Of a stretch of 64,000 nucleotides of DNA, positions 16,296 through 24,721 are shown piece after piece. The notes below the pieces were generated by a model. It was given only the letters and a program-made list of their open reading frames with translations. It had not been told where the DNA came from and ran no database searches. How positions within the stretch are numbered: the first letter of the stretch is position 1; every line of letters begins with the position of its first letter. Source of the stretch: an uncultured Bacteroides sp. (GTDB taxonomy: Bacteria; Bacteroidota; Bacteroidia; Bacteroidales; Bacteroidaceae); assembly GCF_959029255.1 (NCBI RefSeq), contig NZ_CAUFUE010000007.1, positions 62,001 to 126,000 of the forward strand. Reading direction: 5' to 3'. The translations under genes were made by a program, and so were the position numbers.

Positions 16296-16628
16296 ATGGA
16301 AACTACCCGTCAGAATAAAATATCCCGCTTGCTCCAAAAGGAGCTGAGCGACATCTTCTTGTTGCAAACCAAATCCATGCCCGGTGTATTAATCTCTGTG
16401 AGCGCCGTGCGCATCAGCCCCGATATGAGTGTAGCCCGTGCCTATCTCAGCATTTTCCCGTCGGAAAAGGGCGAGGAAATCATCAAGAATATCAATGCGA
16501 ATATGAAATCCATCCGCTTTGAACTGGGCACACGCGTACGCCATCAGTTGCGTATCATCCCCGAATTGAAATTCTTTGTGGACGATTCATTAGATTATCT
16601 GGAACGGATTGACGAACTGCTGAAATAA
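16296..16628 (+). CDS. rbfA: 30S ribosome-binding factor A
   Basis: I use the ATG at 16296 (110 residues, METTRQNKISRLLQKEL). The longer frame starting at 16245 begins at the promoter itself and has no family match in its extra residues. The protein shows the RbfA KH-like pattern: VSAVRISPDMSVARAYLSIFP, then LGTRVRHQLRIIPELKFFVDDSLDYLERIDELL. RbfA assists 16S rRNA 5'-end maturation and cold adaptation. The downstream permease gene begins 30 bp later and is probably co-transcribed, as is common in Bacteroidota. Confidence 0.95.
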   Translation: METTRQNKISRLLQKELSDIFLLQTKSMPGVLISVSAVRISPDMSVARAYLSIFPSEKGEEIIKNINANMKSIRFELGTRVRHQLRIIPELKFFVDDSLDYLERIDELLK

Positions 16629-16658
16629 TGTTTAGTGATTAATGATTAAACATTAATT
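16624..16658 (+). repeat. Heptamer tract before the permease start
   Basis: Five 7-bp steps (AATAATG, TTTAGTG, ATTAATG, ATTAAAC, ATTAATT) run from the rbfA stop codon to the ATG at 16659. Confidence 0.75.
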
Positions 16659-17894
16659 ATGCACCTGCCATTCTACATTGCCCGTCGTTACCTCTTTTCC
16701 AAGAAAAAGCACAACGCCATTAATATCATTTCCGGCGTATCGGTATGCGGAGTAGCATTGGCTACTCTGGCGCTGGTATGCACTTTGTCTGTATTCAATG
16801 GCTTTCAGGACATGGTGGCAGGGTTCTTCACCGCTTTCGACCCGGAGTTGAAAATTACCATCCGCGAAGGAAAAGTTTTCGACCCGCAAGAGTCACGCAT
16901 CCGGCAAATACGGGCACTGCCGGAGATAGAGGTCTGGACGGAAACGTTGGAAGAGAGCGCCATGGTGCAGTATAAAGACCGGCAGGCGATGGCGGTTATA
17001 AAGGGGGTGGAAAATAACTTTGAGCAACTGACTTCTATCGACAGCCTACTCTACGGAACAGGTGAATTTATCCTGGAAGACTCGGTTGTGGACTATGGTT
17101 TCCTGGGCGTGGAACTGGTATCGGAGCTAGGTACAGGTATCCAGTTCGTTGACCCGTTACTGGTGTTTGCTCCCAAGCGAAATGCGAGGGTAAATATCGC
17201 TAATCCTTCCGCCGCTTTCAATCAAGACTATTTGTTCTCTCCGGGAGCGGTGTTTGTTGTCAACCAACAAAAATACGATTCCCGCTATATCCTTACTTCC
17301 CTGAACTTTGCACGCCGTTTGTTTAATTACGACACGGAAGTCTCCGCCATTGAGCTGAAACTGAAACCGGGGTCGAATACGGATGCTGTGCAGAAAAAGA
17401 TGGAGAATATACTCGGCGACCGCTTTGTGGTGCAGAACCGTTATGAGCAGCAGGCCGACGTATTCCGTATTATGGAAATTGAGAAACTTATCTCCTATCT
17501 GTTCCTGACGTTTATCCTCGCCATTGCCTGTTTCAATGTCATCGGTTCGCTGTCCATGCTGATACTGGACAAGCGCGAAGATGTGCAGACGCTACGTAAT
17601 CTGGGGGCAGACGACCGGTTGATTTCCCGTATCTTCTTGTTTGAGGGGAGGTTGATTTCTTTGCTCGGGGCAGTCATCGGCATCGGCATCGGATTGCTGC
17701 TATGCTTCCTGCAACAACATTTCGGGCTAATCTCATTGGGAGGCGGCAACGGCAGCTTTGTGGTCGATGCCTATCCGGTGAGTGTACACGCCACGGATAT
17801 CATACTGATATTTATAACGGTGATTGCCGTGGGATTCCTGTCCGTCTGGTATCCGGTGAGGTATCTCAGCAAACGGCTCCTGAAGAAGGGATAA
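16659..17894 (+). CDS. ABC transporter permease of the LolC/E-MacB-FtsX type
   Basis: This 411-residue protein starts HLPFYIARRYLFSKKKHNAINIISGVSVCGVALATLALVC, the typical first helix of lipoprotein-releasing-type permeases. A periplasmic MacB-like domain (about 50-265) follows, then three helices near 275-300, 325-350 and 375-400. The motif GSLSMLILDKREDVQTLRNLGA between helices is the coupling region for the ATPase. Such proteins extract lipoproteins from, or exert force across, the inner membrane. No ATPase gene is adjacent, so the partner is elsewhere. Which Lol function it carries cannot be told. Confidence 0.9.
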   Translation: MHLPFYIARRYLFSKKKHNAINIISGVSVCGVALATLALVCTLSVFNGFQDMVAGFFTAFDPELKITIREGKVFDPQESRIRQIRALPEIEVWTETLEESAMVQYKDRQAMAVIKGVENNFEQLTSIDSLLYGTGEFILEDSVVDYGFLGVELVSELGTGIQFVDPLLVFAPKRNARVNIANPSAAFNQDYLFSPGAVFVVNQQKYDSRYILTSLNFARRLFNYDTEVSAIELKLKPGSNTDAVQKKMENILGDRFVVQNRYEQQADVFRIMEIEKLISYLFLTFILAIACFNVIGSLSMLILDKREDVQTLRNLGADDRLISRIFLFEGRLISLLGAVIGIGIGLLLCFLQQHFGLISLGGGNGSFVVDAYPVSVHATDIILIFITVIAVGFLSVWYPVRYLSKRLLKKG

Positions 17895-17937
17895 TGAAAA
17901 AGAAACGGCAAGAGAAGAAGCGGCAAGAACCTTTTCT

Positions 17938-18567
17938 TTATATCTTACGGATAATTGTCAGTCCATCCCGCAAGGGCAGAATCACTTTTTCCACACGGTT
18001 GTCTTTCGCTACCAACTCATTGAATTCTTTAATACGGATGGTTTGCAGGTCGGAAGCATGCGGATGTTCTTCCAGGACATGACCGTCCCATAGGGTGTTA
18101 TCGGCAATGATATACCCGCCTGCCGAAAGATGCGCCAATGCCATTTCGTAATATTCAATGTATTTGCGCTTGTCTCCATCCATAAAGACAAGGTCGAAAG
18201 TGAGTCCCAACTGCGGGACACGTTCCAGGGCATCGCCTATATAGAACTTGATTTTATCGGCGTATACCGAGTTTTCCAACCAAGGACGGGTAAAGTCTTC
18301 CTGTTCGTCATTGATTTCAAAGGTATGGAGCATCCCGCCTTCGGGAAGTCCTTCCGCCATACAAAGGGCTGAGTAACCGCTATAAGTACCTATCTCCAGA
18401 ATTTGGCGGGGACGTATCATCCTGACAAACATCTTGAGCATGCGTCCCTGCAAATGTCCCGAAGCCATCCGGGGATAAAGCAACTTGACGTGGGTGTCTC
18501 GATAGAGGGCTTTCAGGTAATCACTCTCTTGGTCGATATGTTCCAGGATATATTCGTCTAATGTCAT
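17938..18567 (-). CDS. SAM-dependent O-methyltransferase (class I, caffeoyl-CoA OMT-like)
   Basis: This 209-residue protein contains the SAM-binding motif ILEIGTYSGYSALCMAEGL (about 76-94) and FDLVFMDGDKRKYIEYYEMAL, where the Asp residues bind the divalent metal. IIADNTLWDGHVLEE completes the pattern of the metal-dependent O-methyltransferase-3 family (catechol/caffeoyl-CoA type). The substrate is unknown in Bacteroides. The gene lies downstream of aroQ and pyk in the same direction and is convergent with the permease gene. Its start codon is preceded by seven heptamers. Confidence 0.9.
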   Translation of the reverse strand: MTLDEYILEHIDQESDYLKALYRDTHVKLLYPRMASGHLQGRMLKMFVRMIRPRQILEIGTYSGYSALCMAEGLPEGGMLHTFEINDEQEDFTRPWLENSVYADKIKFYIGDALERVPQLGLTFDLVFMDGDKRKYIEYYEMALAHLSAGGYIIADNTLWDGHVLEEHPHASDLQTIRIKEFNELVAKDNRVEKVILPLRDGLTIIRKI

Positions 18568-18616
18568 ATATAGTTGATAGGTGATAGTTGATAGTTGATA
18601 GATGACATGTGATAGT
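18568..18616 (-). repeat. Seven tandem heptamers before the O-methyltransferase start
   Basis: On the plus strand the units ATATAGT, TGATAGG, TGATAGT, TGATAGT, TGATAGA, TGACATG and TGATAGT run outward from the start codon in exact 7-bp steps. Confidence 0.85.
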
Positions 18617-18641
18617 CAGGCCGGTAAAAATGCCGCATGGT

Positions 18642-18676
18642 AACTATCAACTATCACCTATCAACTATCAACTATT
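18642..18676. repeat. Five heptamers, inverted relative to the neighbouring tract
   Basis: AACTATC, AACTATC, ACCTATC, AACTATC and AACTATT fill 18642-18676, ending at the pyk stop codon. The tract is complementary over about 26 bp to 18568-18616, so the pyk/O-methyltransferase intergenic RNA could fold into a long hairpin. This could act as an mRNA processing or attenuation structure. Confidence 0.8.
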
Positions 18677-20133
18677 TATAAGTATCTATTGCTGTTAGGC
18701 AATACACTCTCTGCCGCATGTTTCAAAGCATCTTCCACCACGTTGATTTCGAGGAAGGAAGTTTGCGTACCTTCTTTACCGCTACTCAGATAGCCCACCA
18801 TATCCGCAGGACACAAGCGGCCTTCCTTCAACAAACGGCGAAGGGCGGCGAAATAATATTCCTGTCCGTTGGCAAGCTCCGGCATATAGATGGCTTCCAC
18901 ACCGTAGGACAAGGCGAGGTGGCGCATCGTCTTTTCCTTGTAGCAGATGGCAAGGACCGGATATTTTCCACGGAACGCGGCCAGGTTGCGGGCGGTACGT
19001 CCGCTGTAACTGTCTGTGATGATGGCACGGATTTTCAACTTGGTAGTAGCTTTTACGGCTTGCTTGGCAAGGAAAGCGGTTACGTCGTTGCTGTTCTCAT
19101 CCAAAGGAATACGGATATCGTTATCTGCCAGTTTATCCTTTTCGGCTTGGGCGGCAACTTTAGTCATTGTCTTCACAGCTTCTACGGGGTACTTACCGTA
19201 AGCGGTTTCGCCACTCAGCATGAGCGCGTCGGTGCGATAGTAGATAGCGTTGGCAATATCGGTCACCTCGGCACGGGTAGGACGAGGATTGGATATCATG
19301 GTATGTAACATCTGTGTGGCAACGATTACCGGCTTCTTAGCGAGGATACATTTACGTATCAACATGCGCTGGATGCCCGGAATGCGTTCCTGAGGAACTT
19401 CGATACCCAAGTCGCCGCGAGCCACCATCACACCGTCCGCCACTTCGAGAATTTCGTCAATATTGTCTACACCTTCCTGGTTCTCAATTTTGGCGATGAT
19501 GCGGATATCACTGTTGTGAGCATCGAGAATAGCCTTGATATCAAGAATATCCTGCTTGTTGCGTACAAAGGAATGGGCGATGAAGTCGATATCCTTCTCG
19601 ATAGCGTAGAGGATATTGTTACGGTCTTTTTCCGTCAAAGAAGGCAGGTTGATACGGACACCCGGTACGTTTACACTCTTGCGGTTGCCAAGCGTAGCTT
19701 CATTCTGAACTTCGCAAAGCAAATAATCGGGAGTCTTATCCACTACCGTCAGTTCCAAATCACCATCATCGATAAGGATTTGTCCGCCGACGTTCAAATC
19801 GTGCACAAAGTTGGGATAGGACACGGAGATGCACTCGCGGGTAGTTTGCAGGTCGGGGTTGCCCACCACCTTTACACGGTCGCCCGCCTTAAAAGGAATC
19901 GGCTCGGCAAGCACGGTTGTACGTACTTCGGGCCCTTTCGTATCCATCAGGATAGCGATACGGTTGGACACCGTACGCACATTGGCAATTAACTTTTCAA
20001 AGCCTTCGCGTCCTGCGTGCGCCGTATTCATACGCACCACATTCATACCGGCTTCAAACAATTTCTGTATAAAGTCCACATCGCAACGTTGGTCAGAAAT
20101 CGTTGCAACGATTTTCGTTTGTTTCAATAACAT
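18676..20133 (-). CDS. pyk: Pyruvate kinase
   Basis: This 485-residue protein has the family's usual length. It shows TKIVATISDQRCD at the N-terminus, MDTKGPEVRT (substrate and metal site), IAKIENQEGVDNIDEI with the catalytic Lys and Glu, VMVARGDLGIEVP, and KPVIVATQMLHTM with PRPTRAEVTDIANA. Pyruvate kinase makes ATP and pyruvate from PEP at the end of glycolysis. The gene follows aroQ after 27 bp and likely shares its promoter. The Rossmann-like C-terminal domain (about 345-480) is complete. Confidence 0.97.
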   Translation of the reverse strand: MLLKQTKIVATISDQRCDVDFIQKLFEAGMNVVRMNTAHAGREGFEKLIANVRTVSNRIAILMDTKGPEVRTTVLAEPIPFKAGDRVKVVGNPDLQTTRECISVSYPNFVHDLNVGGQILIDDGDLELTVVDKTPDYLLCEVQNEATLGNRKSVNVPGVRINLPSLTEKDRNNILYAIEKDIDFIAHSFVRNKQDILDIKAILDAHNSDIRIIAKIENQEGVDNIDEILEVADGVMVARGDLGIEVPQERIPGIQRMLIRKCILAKKPVIVATQMLHTMISNPRPTRAEVTDIANAIYYRTDALMLSGETAYGKYPVEAVKTMTKVAAQAEKDKLADNDIRIPLDENSNDVTAFLAKQAVKATTKLKIRAIITDSYSGRTARNLAAFRGKYPVLAICYKEKTMRHLALSYGVEAIYMPELANGQEYYFAALRRLLKEGRLCPADMVGYLSSGKEGTQTSFLEINVVEDALKHAAESVLPNSNRYL

Positions 20134-20160
20134 AATCTTATACCTATTTACTTATTATAT

Positions 20161-20586
20161 TTATTTTTTGTTATCCAGCAGCGCTTCCAAAGCCAACCGG
20201 TAAGAGTTCAGCCCGAAACCGCAAATGACGCCCTGGCAGGCACAGGCAATCATGGATACATGACGGAATGCCTCACGGGCATGTACATTAGAGATATGCA
20301 CCTCAATCACCGGAGAGGTGACCGAACGGATAGCATCTTGCAGAGCAATGGACGTATGGGTGTAAGCACCCGCATTCAGAACAATGCCGTCCACATCAAA
20401 ACCGACTTGCTGTATCTTGTCTATCAGTTCTCCCTCAATGTTGGACTGGAAATAGTCAATTTGCACATCCGCATATCTTTTACGAAGTTCGGCAAGGCAG
20501 TCTTCAAAAGTAACACTGCCATAAATGGAAGGTTCACGTTTGCCCAACAGATTTATATTGGGACCGTTAATAATTTGTATCCTCAT
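20161..20586 (-). CDS. aroQ: 3-dehydroquinate dehydratase, type II
   Basis: I place the start at the ATG 20586-20584 (141 residues, MRIQIINGPNINLLGKREPS), because type II enzymes begin with this strand. The 34 codons upstream fall in the leader. Motifs are NGPNINLLG, SNIEGELIDKIQQ, VLNAGAYTHTSIALQDAI with the catalytic His region, and IEVHISNVHAREAFRHVS. The enzyme dehydrates 3-dehydroquinate in the shikimate pathway. It is the first gene of a likely aroQ-pyk-methyltransferase operon, with TACCTTTG as -7 element (complement of 20723-20730). Confidence 0.96.
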   Translation of the reverse strand: MRIQIINGPNINLLGKREPSIYGSVTFEDCLAELRKRYADVQIDYFQSNIEGELIDKIQQVGFDVDGIVLNAGAYTHTSIALQDAIRSVTSPVIEVHISNVHAREAFRHVSMIACACQGVICGFGLNSYRLALEALLDNKK

Positions 20587-20600
20587 AACACAATTTTTTA

Positions 20601-20608
20601 TACCTTTG
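20601..20608 (+). promoter_or_regulatory. Promoter -7 element facing xerC/D
   Basis: TACCTTTG on the plus strand would start a leader of about 125 nt before the recombinase gene. It lies downstream of, and points toward, the aroQ promoter. Confidence 0.5.
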
Positions 20609-20624
20609 TCCCTTGAAAAGGACT

Positions 20625-20657
20625 CGCTCCGTATCCGGTCCGTACCCGGTCCGTACC
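20625..20657. repeat. 11-bp tandem repeats between aroQ and xerC/D
   Basis: CGGTCCGTACC occurs at 20636-20646 and again at 20647-20657, preceded by the variant CGCTCCGTATC at 20625-20635. The period is one helical turn. GCTCCGT (20626-20632) also has an inverted copy ACGGAGC at 20676-20682. Confidence 0.75.
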
Positions 20658-20722
20658 TGCTCCAATCCATAAGACACGGAGCAAACAAGGATCAGAAAAG
20701 CGCCGGATACATAATTATGGCG

Positions 20723-20730
20723 CAAAGGTA
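20723..20730 (-). promoter_or_regulatory. Promoter -7 element of the aroQ-pyk operon
   Basis: The complement of 20723-20730 reads TACCTTTG. It gives a leader of about 130 nt before aroQ, which overlaps the leader predicted for the opposite strand. Confidence 0.6.
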
Positions 20731-20739
20731 GGAAAAAAA

Positions 20740-21690
20740 ATGAAATCAGAAGAAAAATCAACGAAGAAGGAAAGACAAGCGTTGATAATCAGGAAGTATC
20801 AACAGTATCTGAAGTTGGAGAAAGCACTCTCCGAAAACACCTTCGATGCCTACATGACGGACTTGAGAAAGCTCCTGAATTTCCTGGAAGGCGAAAACAT
20901 AGGGGTTCTCGACACCACGCTCGATGACCTTGAACGCTTTGCCGCCGGACTACACGACATAGGCATCCATCCACGCTCACAGGCTCGTATCCTTTCGGGC
21001 ATCAAGTCTTTCTTCCATTTCCTTGTAATAGCCGATTATCTGGAAGCCGACCCGAGTGAGTTGCTGGAAGGTCCCAAAATAGGCTTCAAGCTACCGGAAG
21101 TGCTCACCGTGGAAGAAATCGACAAGATTATCTCCACCGTGGAACTGGAGAAGAATGAAGGCCAACGCAACCGCGCCATACTTGAAACGCTGTATAGCTG
21201 CGGATTACGGGTATCGGAACTCTGCAACCTGAAAATATCCGACCTCTATTTTGAAGAGGGCTTCATAAAGGTAGAAGGGAAAGGCAGCAAGCAACGGCTG
21301 GTTCCCATCTCTCCCCGCGCCATAAAAGAGATAAACTACTGGTTTAAAGACCGCTGCCACTGGAAAATAAAGAAAGGCTTCGAAGATTATGTATTTCTGG
21401 CCCGATGGGGCAACGGCATATCGCGCATCATGGTGTTTCACCTGATTAAAGAGTTGGCAGAGAAGGCAGGCATTACCAAAAACATCAGCCCTCACACTTT
21501 CCGCCACTCTTTTGCCACCCATCTGCTGGAAGGAGGCGCCAACCTGCGCGCCATACAATGCATGTTGGGACACGAATCCATTGCCACCACGGAAATCTAT
21601 ACCCATATCGACCGGAATATGTTGAGAAGTGAAATAATTGAGCATCACCCGCGTAACATAAAATACAGAAAAGAACATAGCTTTTATTAA
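20740..21690 (+). CDS. Tyrosine recombinase XerC/XerD
   Basis: This 316-residue protein has a SAM-like core-binding domain at about 20-105 (YLKLEKALSENTFDAYMTDLRKL) and a catalytic domain with all residues of the family. These are Arg in LYSCGLRVSELCNL, Lys in GKGSKQRLVP, His and Arg in SPHTFRHSFATHLLEGG, His in MLGHESIATTEIYTHI, and the nucleophile Tyr in that last motif. Xer recombinases resolve chromosome dimers at dif. Length and the single-copy housekeeping context favour XerD over an integrase, but XerC and XerD cannot be separated with certainty. It is divergent from aroQ. Confidence 0.93.
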   Translation: MKSEEKSTKKERQALIIRKYQQYLKLEKALSENTFDAYMTDLRKLLNFLEGENIGVLDTTLDDLERFAAGLHDIGIHPRSQARILSGIKSFFHFLVIADYLEADPSELLEGPKIGFKLPEVLTVEEIDKIISTVELEKNEGQRNRAILETLYSCGLRVSELCNLKISDLYFEEGFIKVEGKGSKQRLVPISPRAIKEINYWFKDRCHWKIKKGFEDYVFLARWGNGISRIMVFHLIKELAEKAGITKNISPHTFRHSFATHLLEGGANLRAIQCMLGHESIATTEIYTHIDRNMLRSEIIEHHPRNIKYRKEHSFY

Positions 21691-21738
21691 ATTATAATAA
21701 ATGTGACAGTATTATTAACAAATTGACGAGAGAATTTA

Positions 21739-21746
21739 TACCTTTG
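21739..21746 (+). promoter_or_regulatory. Promoter -7 element of the TPR/OmpA-like lipoprotein gene
   Basis: TACCTTTG about 80 bp before the start codon at 21826. No good -33 is seen at the usual distance. Confidence 0.55.
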
Positions 21747-21825
21747 CGAGGCTATATCCATAGGACTGTAGCAGCGAATTGTGAATGGACGAATTTCAAT
21801 TACAAACAATTAATTTATATCTAAA

Positions 21826-23517
21826 ATGACTAAAAAATTGTATCTGCCTTTGTTAGTGGCACTTGTTGCTGTTTTGACATCATGCAGCAGCAAAATGGGT
21901 GAACTGTCTTCTGACTATTTCACAGTGACTCCTCAAGTATTGGAAGCCGTAGGTGGTAAAGTTCCCGCTACCATTAATGGCAAATTCCCCGAAAAGTACT
22001 TCAAGAAGAATGCTGTAGTAGAAGTAACTCCGGTTTTGAGATGGAACGGTGGCGAAGCTAAAGGTCAACCCGCTGTATTCCAAGGCGAAAAAGTTGAAGG
22101 TAACGACCAGACTATCTCTTACAAGGTTGGTGGTAGCTACACAATGAAGACTTCTTTCGACTATGTTCCTGAAATGGCTAAATCTGAGTTGTATCTGGAA
22201 TTCAAAGCTAAAGTCGGTAAGAAAGAAATCACAATTCCTGCTGTAAAGGTAGCTGACGGTGTAATCTCTACTTCTGAAATGATTGGTCAGACTTTGGGTA
22301 CTGCTAACCCGGCTAACGGTGACGACGCTTTCCAACGTATCATCAAGGAAAAATATGATGCTAACATCATGTTCTTGATTCAACAAGCTAACGTACGTGC
22401 AAGCGAACTGAAGACTGCAAAATCATTCAACGAAGAAGTTAAGAACGTAAACGATGCTGCCAACAAGAAGATTAGCAACATCGAAATCTCTGCTTACGCT
22501 TCTCCTGATGGTGGTGTTAAGTTGAATACCGGTTTGGCTGAAAATCGTCAAAACAACACAGCCAAGGTTATCAGCAAAGACCTGAAGAAAGGCAAAATCG
22601 AAGCTGCCGTAGACACTAAGTACACTGCACAAGACTGGGAAGGCTTCCAGGAATTGGTTAGCAAATCTAATATCCAGGACAAAGAGTTGATTCTCCGCGT
22701 ACTGTCTATGTACTCTGATCCTGAACAAAGAGAAACTGAAATCAAAAACATTTCTTCTGTTTACAAGACTTTGGCTGACGAAATCCTTCCGCAATTGCGT
22801 CGTTCTCGTTTAACTTTGAACTATGACGTTATCGGTAAGTCTGACGAAGAAATCGCTTCTTTGGCTGACAGCGATGCTAAGCAATTGAACATCGAAGAGT
22901 TGCTGTATGCTACTACTTTGACTAACGATCCTGCTAAGCAAGAAGCTATCTTCATCAAAGCTACTCAAATCTATCCGAACGATTATCGTGCATATAACAA
23001 CTTAGGTAAGTTGTCTTACCAAGCCGGTAACTATGACAAGGCTGAAGGTTACTTCAAGAAATCTCTGTCTATCAAGGATTCTCCTGAGGCTAACATGAAC
23101 ATGGGCCTTATCGCTTTGAAGAAGGGTGACAAAGCAACTGCTGAATCTTACCTGAGCAAGGCTTCCGGTACTAAGGAATTGAACGAAGCACTGGGTAACC
23201 TGTACGTAGCTCAAGGTCAGTATGACAGAGCAGTCAACGCTTTCGGCGATACTAAGACTAACAGTGCTGCTTTGGCACAAATCCTGGCTAAGGACTACAA
23301 CAAGGCTAAAAACACTTTGGCTAACGTAGAAAAACCGAACGCTTACACTGACTATCTGATGGCTGTTGTAGGTGCAAGAACTAACAATTCTTCTATGGTT
23401 ATGGATAACCTGAAGAAGGCTGTTGCTAAGGATCCTACTTTGGCTAAGAAAGCTGCTTCTGACTTGGAATTCTCCAAATACTTCACGAATGCAGACTTCA
23501 TGAACATCATCAAATAA
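21826..23517 (+). CDS. Abundant lipoprotein with OmpA-like segment and TPR repeats
   Basis: This 563-residue protein has a lipoprotein signal (LVALVAVLTSC, Cys20). It then has a beta-rich N-terminal part, an OmpA-C-like segment at about 220-250 (ISAYASPDGGVKLNTGLAENR) and, from about 375, tandem TPR motifs (YRAYNNLGKLSYQAGNYDKAEGYF; EANMNMGLIALKKGDKATA). Codon use is strongly biased (GGT, GCT, AAC, AAG), as in pckA, which implies very high expression. I read it as an outer-membrane or periplasmic lipoprotein that may contact peptidoglycan through the OmpA-like part. The precise function is not known to me. It is monocistronic with a strong terminator. Confidence 0.8.
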   Translation: MTKKLYLPLLVALVAVLTSCSSKMGELSSDYFTVTPQVLEAVGGKVPATINGKFPEKYFKKNAVVEVTPVLRWNGGEAKGQPAVFQGEKVEGNDQTISYKVGGSYTMKTSFDYVPEMAKSELYLEFKAKVGKKEITIPAVKVADGVISTSEMIGQTLGTANPANGDDAFQRIIKEKYDANIMFLIQQANVRASELKTAKSFNEEVKNVNDAANKKISNIEISAYASPDGGVKLNTGLAENRQNNTAKVISKDLKKGKIEAAVDTKYTAQDWEGFQELVSKSNIQDKELILRVLSMYSDPEQRETEIKNISSVYKTLADEILPQLRRSRLTLNYDVIGKSDEEIASLADSDAKQLNIEELLYATTLTNDPAKQEAIFIKATQIYPNDYRAYNNLGKLSYQAGNYDKAEGYFKKSLSIKDSPEANMNMGLIALKKGDKATAESYLSKASGTKELNEALGNLYVAQGQYDRAVNAFGDTKTNSAALAQILAKDYNKAKNTLANVEKPNAYTDYLMAVVGARTNNSSMVMDNLKKAVAKDPTLAKKAASDLEFSKYFTNADFMNIIK

Positions 23518-23539
23518 TAAGTATATAGATGAAAAGAGG

Positions 23540-23573
23540 TGCCCGGCATAGAAATATGTCGGGCATTTTTTTT
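23540..23573 (+). terminator. Intrinsic terminator after the TPR/OmpA-like lipoprotein gene
   Basis: TGCCCGGCATA (23540-23550) pairs with TATGTCGGGCA (23555-23565) around GAAA, with one G-U pair, and is followed by eight T. Confidence 0.92.
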
Positions 23574-23624
23574 AATTCACATCAAAAAGAAGTATTTTCG
23601 CAGCAAAGTAGCAGAAGAAGCCGT

Positions 23625-24575
23625 ATGAAGAATATTTATCTCGCATATTTCCTCCTTATCATAGTATCCGCTTGTGGCGGCAAGAAGTCCGAAACGGTCA
23701 GCCTGAACGGCGAAATCAAAGGATTGGGAAATGATACTATCTATATCTTCGGTGCTAACAAGCTGTACGACCGCATGGATACGTTGCTAGTCAAAGATGA
23801 TAAGTTCTCTGCCACCCTAACCCCGGATACTTTGGTAGAAACGTATCTGCTGTTTAGCGACGGCACTCAATATCCGCTTTTTATGGACAAAGGAGAGAAG
23901 ATTCAGATTAAAGGTTCCGCCTCCGAACCCGGTTTACTGGAGATAACCGGCAATAGCGCCAACGAAGAGCTATCAGCCTTCCTGAATGAACTGAAAGGAC
24001 TGGGCAAGCCTTCGCAGAAAGTGATGGAGGAAAAGGCGGAAAGTTTTATCAACAATCATCCGGCTTCATTGACAAGCATTTACCTGCTCGACAAATATTT
24101 CATCCAGAAACCTCAACCCGACTATAACCAAATCAAAAGGTTGACCGAACACATGACGGGTGAGTTGAAAGACCGACCTGCCATTGATGAGCTTCTGGAC
24201 CGCATCCAGGAAGAGGAGAAATCGGCAGTAGGAAAAAGCACTCCTTATTTTCATTTACCCAATGCAAAAGGAAAAAGCATAAGCCGTTCCGATTTTAAGG
24301 ACCAGTATCTATTGGTACAGTTCTGGGCTTCATGGGATACCTTGAGCCGGGACAGTAATGCCGTTTACAGACGCATCTATAAAAAGGAACAGAAGAACAA
24401 GAAATTTGCCTTGCTGGGAGTTTCTCTGGATATAGATAAAGAGAAATGGTTGGAAACCATCCAAACAGACACTCTGAAGTGGGAGCAGGTTTGTGAGTTC
24501 TTAGGCTTTAGCACTGAGCCTGTTAAGCCGTTCTCTAGCCGGGGTTTACAGGCTAATATACTACTCAGTCCGTAG
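23625..24575 (+). CDS. Thioredoxin-like lipoprotein with DUF4369-type N-domain, ended by an in-frame amber codon
   Basis: From ATG 23625 (316 residues) the protein begins MKNIYLAYFLLIIVSACGG, a lipoprotein signal. A DUF4369-like beta domain (about 30-120) and a thioredoxin/TlpA-like domain from about 205 follow. The position usually held by CxxC reads FWASWDTLSRDSN, so the redox cysteines are missing. The frame stops at TAG 24573-24575, directly after ANILLSP. The same frame continues for 42 codons (GRIEGKNLNEEANEKKLKEI...) to TAA 24702-24704, which looks like the missing last beta-strand and charged tail of the domain. The protein is therefore probably truncated by a nonsense mutation. It might still be made. 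Confidence 0.75.
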   Translation: MKNIYLAYFLLIIVSACGGKKSETVSLNGEIKGLGNDTIYIFGANKLYDRMDTLLVKDDKFSATLTPDTLVETYLLFSDGTQYPLFMDKGEKIQIKGSASEPGLLEITGNSANEELSAFLNELKGLGKPSQKVMEEKAESFINNHPASLTSIYLLDKYFIQKPQPDYNQIKRLTEHMTGELKDRPAIDELLDRIQEEEKSAVGKSTPYFHLPNAKGKSISRSDFKDQYLLVQFWASWDTLSRDSNAVYRRIYKKEQKNKKFALLGVSLDIDKEKWLETIQTDTLKWEQVCEFLGFSTEPVKPFSSRGLQANILLSP

Positions 24576-24721
24576 GGAAGAATTGAAGGAAAGAATCTGA
24601 ACGAAGAAGCTAACGAAAAGAAACTGAAGGAAATAGAGGAAAGAGAGAAAGAAAACAAAGAAAAGAAAGAAACGGAAAGGAAACTAAAAAAGATAAAACG
24701 TTAATTTCATCGCTTCCTTTT

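Noticed and set aside
24573..24575. Amber recoding (TAG as sense) as a genome-wide feature
   Set aside because: The DUF4251 gene ends at TAG (6967-6969) without a plausible continuation, so TAG is a normal stop here. A single nonsense change is the simpler explanation.
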